7,485 bases of DNA from Acidobacteriota bacterium (GTDB lineage: Bacteria > Acidobacteriota > Vicinamibacteria > Vicinamibacterales > UBA2999), in assembly GCA_013813075.1 (NCBI GenBank), contig JACCSI010000008.1:1-7485 (forward strand). The letters run 5' to 3'. A program made the position numbers and the translations under genes. The notes below the pieces were generated by a model. It saw only the letters and a program-made list of their open reading frames with translations, was not told the origin of the DNA and searched no databases. Numbering within the stretch: position 1 is the first letter of the stretch; every line of letters begins with the position of its first letter. Below are positions 1 to 5,704 of the stretch, piece after piece.

Positions 1-440
1 ACGATGCGTCCGCCGACGTGGACCATGTCTTTGCGGATGCCGGCGTACTCCTCACCGTCGCGTCCCAGTCGGATGGTGATCGGACCACGGATATGGCGAC
101 GGTCGTACAACCCGTAGGGCAGCTGAAATTCGACCGAGCACCAATTGATGACGTCCACCAGCGAGTTGACCCGCGGCAACGACTGGTTCTTGCGGACTCG
201 GCGCAATAGCGCCTCGTTCGATGGACGGGTCTTGGTCGGGTCGATGCCAACCCGCTTATACATCGTCCGCACCGACGCCGACTCCTCCGGCGGGTGCAAC
301 CGCACTTTCCGTTCGGCGTCGGCGAGCAGGGGATCGAGCCGCGTGTCGCGCTCCACCACGGTGGCGGCGTTCCACCACAACACGCCCGGGCGGACAATGC
401 CGGCGAGCTCGGGGGCGCGTGTGAATGACTCGGGCGTCAC
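1..440 (-). CDS. B3/B4 tRNA-synthetase-beta-like domain protein (3' end beyond window)
   Basis: The first 146 codons of a leftward gene whose 3' end lies outside the window. The translation holds the pattern of stand-alone B3/B4-domain proteins (the domain found in the beta subunit of phenylalanyl-tRNA synthetase): MYKRVGIDPTKTRPSNEALL at about residues 60-79, then VNSLVDVINWCSVEFQLPYG at 91-110, then GLYD, GPITIRLGRDGEEY and a GIRKD box near the cut edge. These lie where the family carries YRxLGIDPTKTRPS, NTLVDxxN, LPxGLYD and GxEYxGIRK. The cellular role of stand-alone members is not established; amino-acid or tRNA quality control is a guess from the fold. The frame is open back to a stop at 504-506. 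Possible starts are TTG 482, TTG 446 and GTG 440. GTG 440 is preferred because family members begin about ten residues before PELAGIVRPG. No Shine-Dalgarno sequence precedes it. The family call is fairly sure, the start is not. Confidence 0.8.
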   Translation of the reverse strand, partial: MTPESFTRAPELAGIVRPGVLWWNAATVVERDTRLDPLLADAERKVRLHPPEESASVRTMYKRVGIDPTKTRPSNEALLRRVRKNQSLPRVNSLVDVINWCSVEFQLPYGLYDRRHIRGPITIRLGRDGEEYAGIRKDMVHVGGRI

Positions 441-448
441 AACCAATG

Positions 449-454
449 ATTGTA
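449..454 (-). promoter_or_regulatory. Candidate -10 element of the B3/B4 gene
   Basis: Read leftward, this hexamer is TACAAT, five of six matches to TATAAT. Transcription would start about seven bases downstream, at or next to the GTG at 440, which would give a leaderless or nearly leaderless mRNA. The only good -35-like hexamer, TTGGCA at 477-482, is 22 bases away, too far for a standard sigma-70 promoter. Tentative only. Confidence 0.2.
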
Positions 455-513
455 TCGTCGGACTCGCTCGCGCGACTGCCAACGCTGTGACTCTTCGACC
501 CGTCTAAGCTCGC

Positions 514-2937
514 ATGGTTCAGGATCTTCGCTACGCCATTCGTGCGCTGTTGAGGGCGCCGGGATACACCCTGGTCGCCCTCGCGGCGCTCGCGCTCGGC
601 ATCGGGGCCACCACGGCCATCTTCAGTTTCGTAGATGTGATGCTGCTGCGACCGCTGCCATACCCGCACGCCGAGCGTTTATATGTGCCTGTCAGCATCA
701 ACCATGCCCGCGGCCTCGACCGAGCCAGCGTCGGCTTCGCCGACTACGAGGATTGGCAGCGCGAGACTGACATTTTTGACGCCGTGGCGATCATGCAACC
801 GGCGACTGCCACGGTGACCAGTGCCGCGGCCGACCCGGAGCGGGCGAGCGCCCTCCATGTGTCGCCGGACTTCTTTCAACTGGTGGCCGTGCGCCCGCTT
901 GCCGGCCGCGGCCTTGTGCCGGCCGACCATGCGGCGGACGCGCCGCGGGTGACGGTCATCGGGTATGCACTTTGGCAGCGGCGCTTTGGCGGAGCCCCGG
1001 GCGCCCTGGGACGAGATCTGCGCATCGGCAGCGTACCCCATCAGATTGTCGGCATCCTCGCCCCTCGGGCGATTTACCCCGAGGAGACGCAGTTGTTTTT
1101 GCCGCTTCGTCCGTCGCTCTTCACCGACGAGGACCGCACTCGGCGAGACAATCTGATCTTTCAAAGCCTGGCACGGCTGGCCAATGGCGCAACGCGACAG
1201 CAGGCCGATGCGCGCCTGCAGGCCATCGCGGCACGGGTCGAACAGAACAATCCAGCGTCGCGGAAGGGGTGGACGAACGGGGTCCTGCCTCTACGCGATT
1301 ACGTCGTCGAGCCCGAGCTCAAAGTCGCCTTGTACGTGCTGCTGGCCGCCGTCGGCGCGGTCCTGCTGATCGCGTGCGCGAACCTCGCCAACCTCACTCT
1401 GGTTCGCGGCGCCGGTCGCGCTCGGGAGATGGGCCTGCGCCTCGCCGTGGGCGCCAGCCGCGGACGGCTGATTCGACAACTTGCGGCCGAAGCCCTGGTG
1501 CTCAGTCTCGCGGGTGGCCTGCTCGGTGTCGGCGTCGCGGCCCTTTCCGTGCACGGGCTGTCCGCCATCGTCCCACCGGACGCGCCATTCATCGAGCATG
1601 TCACCCTGGATGCCCGCGTCATGCTGGCCACGGCTGGCGTCACGCTGTTCACGGTGCTGATGATCGGACTGCTGCCGGCACTGAGTACGACTGGCGTCCA
1701 CGTCAGCGCCGCAGTGAAAGAAGGCGGACGCGGCACCACCCAGGGCCGCAGAACGTCGCGCCTGCGCGGCGCCCTGGTCGTCGCCGAAGTCGCGATGGCA
1801 GTGGTGCTGCTCGTGACCGCGGGATTGCTGGTGCGAAGCTTGAGTCGTCTTACCAGCTCGTCTACCGGCGCGGATATCGACCGGGTGCTGGCGGCGGCGA
1901 TTGGTGTTCCGGGCGCCCGCTACACGCCGGCACAGCGCACGGATTTTTTTCACACACTGACGACGCGCCTCGCCTCCGAGCCTGGTGTCGAGTCAGCTAC
2001 AGCGACGTCGTACCTGCCCGCCGGTGGCGGCGGATTCGACCTTGGGCGTGTCTTCCTCGCAGAAGGACAGCCGGAGCCGCCGTCAACCAGTGACGTCGCC
2101 GCGATGTGGACCGTGATTACATCTGGCTACTTCCGCACGCTCGGCATTCCCCTGCTTCGTGGTCGTCCCTTTGCAGACCGCGATCGGGGCGATTCCGCAC
2201 CCGTCACGATTGTCAGCGCATCGTTTGCCGCGGCCATGTTCCCCGGTCAGGACCCGATCGGACGGCGCGTGCGATCGTGGCGTGACGAGAACGTCTATCG
2301 CGAGATCGTCGGGGTCGCGGCCGACGTCGCGGTCTCGAGCCTCTCGGACCGCGAACGCAACATTGTCTATGTTCCGCATTCCCAACAAGGTTGGGGCGCC
2401 ATGACCGTCGCGCTACGTGCCGCGTCAGGACCGCCTGAACTCCTGACCCCCACGCTGCGTCGGGTCGTCAGCTCGATGGACCCCGAGTTGGCCCTGTCGA
2501 ACGTCGGCACGATGCAAGTCTTCGCACGGAACTCGATTGCGCGCGAGCGGCTCAGCGCGTCCCTGTTGAGTGTGCTCGCCATACTCGCACTGGCCCTGGC
2601 CGTCCTCGGGGTCTACGGCGTCATGAGCTATTCCGTCCATCTGCGGCGACAGGAGATGGGTGTGCGTCTGGCGCTGGGCGCGGCGCCACGCGACCTTTAC
2701 CGACTCGTACTGGGTCGAGGAGTGGGCCTGACCGCTCTTGGATTGGTGATAGGTCTGGCCGGCGCACTTGCGACCAGTCAGCTCTTGAAAAGTCTGCTCT
2801 ATGAAACCAGCGCCTTTGACCCACTGGCGTTTGGCGGCATGACGCTGGTGTTGACTCTTGCGGCATCCGTAGCGTGCGTCCTTCCGGCTCGACGCGCGTC
2901 GACAGCAGATCCGCTACTGGCTCTGCGAAGTGAGTAG
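514..2937 (+). CDS. ADOP-type permease (MacB-PCD/FtsX, duplicated orphan permease)
   Basis: An intact 807-residue inner-membrane protein of the acidobacterial duplicated orphan permease family, a relative of MacB/LolC/FtsX permeases. It opens with DLRYAIRALLRAPGYT and a first membrane segment at about 19-44 ending in LLRPLPY, the usual ADOP opening, which supports the ATG at 514 although no clear Shine-Dalgarno precedes it. A periplasmic MacB-PCD domain (about 50-265) is followed by an FtsX block of three membrane segments (about 271-290, 326-349, 369-390) with a cytoplasmic AREMGLRLAVGAS loop near 302-314. The whole unit is then repeated: membrane segment 417-444, second periplasmic domain to about 680, then segments near 684-708, 736-763 and 773-794, with RRQEMGVRLALGAA at 711-724 matching the first-half loop. 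It ends in PARRASTADPLLALRSE, typical of the family. The separate N-terminal soluble domain of some ADOPs is absent. No ATPase partner is present in the window, so substrate and energy source are unknown. Confidence 0.93.
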   Translation: MVQDLRYAIRALLRAPGYTLVALAALALGIGATTAIFSFVDVMLLRPLPYPHAERLYVPVSINHARGLDRASVGFADYEDWQRETDIFDAVAIMQPATATVTSAAADPERASALHVSPDFFQLVAVRPLAGRGLVPADHAADAPRVTVIGYALWQRRFGGAPGALGRDLRIGSVPHQIVGILAPRAIYPEETQLFLPLRPSLFTDEDRTRRDNLIFQSLARLANGATRQQADARLQAIAARVEQNNPASRKGWTNGVLPLRDYVVEPELKVALYVLLAAVGAVLLIACANLANLTLVRGAGRAREMGLRLAVGASRGRLIRQLAAEALVLSLAGGLLGVGVAALSVHGLSAIVPPDAPFIEHVTLDARVMLATAGVTLFTVLMIGLLPALSTTGVHVSAAVKEGGRGTTQGRRTSRLRGALVVAEVAMAVVLLVTAGLLVRSLSRLTSSSTGADIDRVLAAAIGVPGARYTPAQRTDFFHTLTTRLASEPGVESATATSYLPAGGGGFDLGRVFLAEGQPEPPSTSDVAAMWTVITSGYFRTLGIPLLRGRPFADRDRGDSAPVTIVSASFAAAMFPGQDPIGRRVRSWRDENVYREIVGVAADVAVSSLSDRERNIVYVPHSQQGWGAMTVALRAASGPPELLTPTLRRVVSSMDPELALSNVGTMQVFARNSIARERLSASLLSVLAILALALAVLGVYGVMSYSVHLRRQEMGVRLALGAAPRDLYRLVLGRGVGLTALGLVIGLAGALATSQLLKSLLYETSAFDPLAFGGMTLVLTLAASVACVLPARRASTADPLLALRSE

Positions 2938-2938
2938 T

Positions 2939-2960
2939 CCAGCGGAACAACCGCGGCTGG
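2939..2960 (+). terminator. Hairpin just after the permease stop, weak terminator candidate
   Basis: CCAGCGG at 2939-2945 can pair with CC 2951-2952 and GCTGG 2956-2960, with an AACAA loop and a three-base bulge. It begins one base after the TAG stop. There is no T run after it, so a factor-independent terminator is doubtful. The last two stem bases are the first two of a GGAGG motif at 2959-2963, so the fold could instead affect translation from downstream. Confidence 0.22.
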
Positions 2961-2975
2961 AGGACGAGGTCGGTG
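2959..2975 (+). promoter_or_regulatory. Shine-Dalgarno and GTG: alternative DedA start
   Basis: GGAGG at 2959-2963 stands nine bases before a GTG at 2973 that is in frame with the DedA gene. Use of this start would add 22 polar residues (MHRQTSREGLRPLSRLWHTASH) before the usual DedA N-terminus. The downstream ATG at 3039 has no Shine-Dalgarno. Motif strength favours 2973, whereas family length and the character of the extension favour 3039. Confidence 0.35.
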
Positions 2976-3038
2976 CACAGGCAGACGTCGCGCGAGGGCC
3001 TTCGCCCGCTATCTCGCCTGTGGCACACTGCTAGCCAC

Positions 3039-3689
3039 ATGATCGATTTCGTCTTGAACTTCGATGAGCATCTGACCGGATTCGTTCGGGACTACGGCAC
3101 ACTCACCTACGGCATCCTGTTCGCCATCATCTTCGCCGAAACCGGCCTGGTCGTCACCCCTTTCCTGCCCGGGGATTCACTGCTCTTCGCAGCCGGCGCG
3201 CTGGCCGCGACCGGCACCCTGTCGCTCGAAGTCGTCGTGGTCACGCTGATCATCGCCGCGGTGATCGGCGACGCGGTGAACTATGCCGTTGGCCGACGCC
3301 TGGCGCACACCTTCCTGGACGAGGTGCCGGACACTGGCTGGATTTACCGGGTCGTCAAACGTGAGCATGTGCTCCGCGCCCACGAGTTCTTCGAAAAGCA
3401 CGGCGGCAAGGCCGTCGTGCTCGCGCGATTCGTGCCGATCGTCCGCACCTTTGTGCCGTTTGTCGCAGGTGGCGCGAAGATGACCTACCGGACGTTCGCC
3501 ATGTACAACATTTTTGGCGCCGTTCTGTGGGTGGGCATTTGTGCCGGCGCGGGCTATCTGTTCGGCAACATTCCGATCGTGAAAAAGAACTTCGAGCTCG
3601 TGGTGCTCGGCATCATCGGTATCTCGCTCATTCCCCTCGTGATCGAAGTCATCAAATCGTGGCGCCGTTCAGCCGCAGAACGCGCCTGA
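3039..3689 (+). CDS. DedA-family integral membrane protein
   Basis: A 216-residue polytopic inner-membrane protein with the full DedA (SNARE-associated/VTT) signature. E34 and D46, the latter in TPFLPGDSLLFAAGAL (40-55), match the two membrane acidic residues that are essential in E. coli YqjA (E39 and D51). R130 and R136 in ARFVPIVRTFVPFVAGG match the essential arginine pair of YqjA at the same numbers. Hydrophobic stretches lie near 22-58 (interrupted by the re-entrant LPGDS region), 64-85, 125-145, 155-177 and 185-206, with a basic tail. Family members act in membrane-potential and envelope homeostasis, and some, such as Bacillus UptA, recycle undecaprenyl phosphate across the membrane. 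Which substrate this one carries cannot be read from sequence. The start at 3039 gives the usual length (about 220 residues) and N-terminus; a GTG at 2973 with a good ribosome site is the alternative. It lies 101 bases after the permease on the same strand. Confidence 0.95.
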   Translation: MIDFVLNFDEHLTGFVRDYGTLTYGILFAIIFAETGLVVTPFLPGDSLLFAAGALAATGTLSLEVVVVTLIIAAVIGDAVNYAVGRRLAHTFLDEVPDTGWIYRVVKREHVLRAHEFFEKHGGKAVVLARFVPIVRTFVPFVAGGAKMTYRTFAMYNIFGAVLWVGICAGAGYLFGNIPIVKKNFELVVLGIIGISLIPLVIEVIKSWRRSAAERA

Positions 3690-3719
3690 GTCGATCGGGC
3701 CGCGTGCAAGTGCATCGAC
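3690..3719. terminator. Inverted repeat in convergent gap, weak bidirectional terminator candidate
   Basis: GTCGAT (3690-3695) and ATCGAC (3714-3719) form a perfect six-base inverted repeat around an 18-base GC-rich loop, in the 46-base gap between the DedA and acyltransferase stops. The string CGGGCC appears both in the loop (3696-3701) and just past the right arm (3719-3724). There is no T run on either strand. Its position suits a shared transcription end, but the fold is weak. Confidence 0.28.
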
Positions 3720-3735
3720 GGGCCATCCGAACGCC

Positions 3736-4515
3736 CTAGGCTCTTGCCGCTTCGGCCTCGACCAGCGGCGCGATGATGGCTTTCACACGACTGGCCAGCG
3801 CGCGCACCTCGCGGATGTTTGGCTCGGCCGCGGCCACGGTCGGTATGGGATCGTGGACGGTGAGTTCCACCTCACCAGGGCACGTCATCAAGCGGCCCTT
3901 TTTCATCACGTGGCGGCTGCCGGCGACGGAGATCGGGACAATCGCCAGACCCGCCTGCACCGCCGGGTAAAGACTCCCGGCCTTGAAGGCGCCGATGTAC
4001 CCGGTTTCGCTGCGCGTGCCTTCGGGAAAGACCACGAGCGACAGCCCCTTCGACGTCAGCGCATTCGCCCAGTTGAAGACGCCGCGCGGGTCGGGTTTCT
4101 TTCGGTTGACAAGCAGGTGACCGCTGCGACGCAAATGCCAGCCCAGAAAGGGAAACCTGCCGAGCGAATCCTTGGCGATGATGCGCAGCTGGTACGGCAA
4201 TGACGCGAAGACGACCGGAATGTCGTAAATGCTCTGGTGGTTAGCGACAAACACGTAGGTCTTGCCGGGCTCGAGGCGATCAAGGCCGCGAACGTGAATC
4301 CGCACACCGGTGGTCGCGAGAATCAGCCACGACCACGCGCGCGCGCAGCGATGGGCGAAGTAACCACGCGTGTCAAACAGGCTCGATGCCAGCGACAACG
4401 TGCCGAGCACCACCGTGTAGACCGTAATCGCCGGAATCAGCCAGAAGACCGTGCGCCACCAATGAAATCGCGCAATGGGAGAGTGGCGAGATCGGGTGAT
4501 TGGCGTAGCCGTCAC
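3736..4515 (-). CDS. plsC: 1-acyl-sn-glycerol-3-phosphate acyltransferase (PlsC family)
   Basis: A 259-residue membrane-associated acyltransferase predicted to convert lysophosphatidic acid to phosphatidic acid in phospholipid synthesis. All four family motifs are visible: NHQSIYD (92-98) with catalytic H93 and D98 in HX4D spacing; SGHLLVNR (131-138) as motif II, with R138; FPEGTRS (163-169) as motif III, which binds the phosphate of the acceptor; and VPISVAGS (193-200) with the motif IV proline. A hydrophobic stretch at about 23-46 anchors the N-terminus. The length is normal for PlsC (about 240-260). The start is GTG at 4515, overlapping the stop of the upstream PIN/TRAM gene in the string GTGA, which points to translational coupling. 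The exact acceptor (lysophosphatidic acid or another lysolipid) cannot be told from sequence, since PlsC-like paralogues are common. Confidence 0.93.
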   Translation of the reverse strand: MTATPITRSRHSPIARFHWWRTVFWLIPAITVYTVVLGTLSLASSLFDTRGYFAHRCARAWSWLILATTGVRIHVRGLDRLEPGKTYVFVANHQSIYDIPVVFASLPYQLRIIAKDSLGRFPFLGWHLRRSGHLLVNRKKPDPRGVFNWANALTSKGLSLVVFPEGTRSETGYIGAFKAGSLYPAVQAGLAIVPISVAGSRHVMKKGRLMTCPGEVELTVHDPIPTVAAAEPNIREVRALASRVKAIIAPLVEAEAARA

Positions 4516-5642
4516 TTGCCCGTGGCGGGCGGCGCGATGACGATTGGCGTCACCGGACCGGTCGGCGACGCCGCCTGCGCCGGCTGGATGTGGCGTGCCG
4601 ATCGTCGTGGCTCCGGCTCCGTGGTCGTGCTCGACGGGCTGCCCTGCGCGGCGAGGTTTGGATCGATGTAGCGCCCGAAGATCATCTTGCCGGCCGTGGT
4701 CTGCAGGACGCTGGTCACGACCACGTCGATCGTCTTGCTGATCATCTTGCGGGCATTGTCGACGACGACCATCGTGCCATCATCGAGATACGCGACGCCC
4801 TGGTTGTATTCCTTGCCTTCCTTGAGGATGAAGACCTTCATGATCTCCCCTGGCAGGACGACCGGCTTCAACGCGTTGGCCAGTTCGTTGATGTTGAGGA
4901 CATCGACGCCGCGCAACTGCGCGACTTTGTTGAGATTGAAATCGTTGGTCACGATCTTGCCCTGGAGCGTGCGTGCCAGCTCGATCAGCTTCAGGTCCAC
5001 CTCGCGCACCTCTGGATAGTCCATGTCGGAAATCGTCACCTCGACTCCGGACATCTTCTGGACTTTCTGCAGAATATCGAGACCCCGGCGGCCGCGATTG
5101 CGCTTCATCGAGTCGGAAGAGTCGGCCACCAGCTGCAGCTCTTTCAGCACGAACTGCGGGATGACCAGCGTGCCGTCGATGAATCCGGTGTCGCACAGGT
5201 CGGCGATGCGACCGTCGATGATGACCGAGGTGTCGAGAATCTTGTAGCGACGCTGCGGACCCGACGCCCGAAACAAGCCGACGAGCCGAGACGGCTCGAG
5301 CCACTCACCCTTCCGGCCCCCGATCATCAGACCCAGGTACGGCAGCACCAGAAGCAGGAACGCGTCGAGGAATGCGACCCGGCCGTCTCGGTGGTCCGCC
5401 CAGAAGAGCGCGGCGCCAATTCCCACCGCCATCGCAAGTCCGATCGCGCCGCCCAGCAGCGCGCCGAGGAGGCGGGTGACGGCCAGATCGCGAAGCAGCC
5501 ATTCAAAGAGAACGGCAACGCCTGCGAGCGCGAGGCCGAAGAGCACATTTACGAGCGGATCGGGACCGACTGGGCGGAGCAGAAACGCTGTCGATACGAC
5601 GGCGGCCATAAACAACAGGCGCGCCAGCAGGAACCAAGCCAT
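4512..5642 (-). CDS. yacL: Membrane-anchored PIN/TRAM domain protein, YacL homologue
   Basis: A 376-residue protein built like Bacillus YacL (about 366 residues). Four membrane segments at about 4-22, 30-50, 55-80 and 90-108 are followed by a cytoplasmic PIN nuclease domain (about 133-255) and a TRAM domain (about 264-326). The PIN acidic residues are in place: D137 in KILDTSVIIDGRI, E168 in VLKEL, D216 in REVDLKLIELA and D234 in IVTNDFNLN. The TRAM part carries GKEYNQGVAYLDDGTMVVV. PIN domains are metal-dependent ribonucleases and TRAM binds RNA, so a membrane-tethered RNase is likely; the target is unknown. From about residue 330 the protein ends in a proline-, alanine- and serine-rich tail with no visible fold. 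The ATG at 5642 has a GGAG site nine bases upstream. The gene follows radA after 62 bases and overlaps plsC by four. Confidence 0.93.
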   Translation of the reverse strand: MAWFLLARLLFMAAVVSTAFLLRPVGPDPLVNVLFGLALAGVAVLFEWLLRDLAVTRLLGALLGGAIGLAMAVGIGAALFWADHRDGRVAFLDAFLLLVLPYLGLMIGGRKGEWLEPSRLVGLFRASGPQRRYKILDTSVIIDGRIADLCDTGFIDGTLVIPQFVLKELQLVADSSDSMKRNRGRRGLDILQKVQKMSGVEVTISDMDYPEVREVDLKLIELARTLQGKIVTNDFNLNKVAQLRGVDVLNINELANALKPVVLPGEIMKVFILKEGKEYNQGVAYLDDGTMVVVDNARKMISKTIDVVVTSVLQTTAGKMIFGRYIDPNLAAQGSPSSTTTEPEPRRSARHIQPAQAASPTGPVTPIVIAPPATGK

Positions 5643-5651
5643 TGAACATCG

Positions 5652-5655
5652 CTCC
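5652..5655 (-). promoter_or_regulatory. Shine-Dalgarno GGAG of the YacL-like gene
   Basis: Read leftward this is GGAG, nine bases before the ATG at 5642. It is one of only two clear ribosome-binding sites in the window, the other being the GGAGG at 2959-2963, and it fixes the PIN/TRAM start. Confidence 0.6.
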
Positions 5656-5657
5656 GG

Positions 5658-5679
5658 TATGACATTGTTATGACAATGA
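5658..5679. repeat. 11-base tandem repeat with nested palindrome before the YacL-like gene
   Basis: TATGACATTGT (5658-5668) is followed directly by TATGACAATGA (5669-5679), nine of eleven positions identical, a period of one helical turn. Nested in it is a perfect inverted repeat, CATTGT-TATG-ACAATG (5663-5678). It fills the AT-rich centre of the 62-base radA/yacL gap and ends two bases before the Shine-Dalgarno. It may be a repressor operator, an mRNA hairpin acting on the ribosome site, or chance. No good -35/-10 pair is visible around it. Confidence 0.4.
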
Positions 5680-5704
5680 ACAGTAGACCGCAGGCCCGGT
5701 CAGG

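Noticed and set aside
972..2093. A 373-codon open frame overlapping the permease on the same strand.
   Set aside because: Its product is arginine-, proline- and glycine-rich with no recognisable motif, as expected from an alternative frame of GC-rich coding DNA; the overlapping permease frame matches a known family from end to end.
3021..3036. A sigma-54-like GG-N10-GC pattern (TGGCAC at 3021-3026, GC at 3034-3035) before the DedA gene.
   Set aside because: The -12 part reads TAGCC rather than TTGCA, and transcription would start inside the gene at about 3047, past the ATG at 3039.
2973..3038. A separate small leader peptide gene between the permease and DedA.
   Set aside because: The frame from GTG 2973 runs without a stop straight into DedA, so it is an alternative start and not an independent gene.
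4590..5645. A 351-codon open frame antisense to the PIN/TRAM gene.
   Set aside because: The antisense frame is rich in H, D, Q, R and E, typical of the complement of a GC-rich membrane gene. The opposite strand encodes a complete YacL-like protein with all active-site residues.
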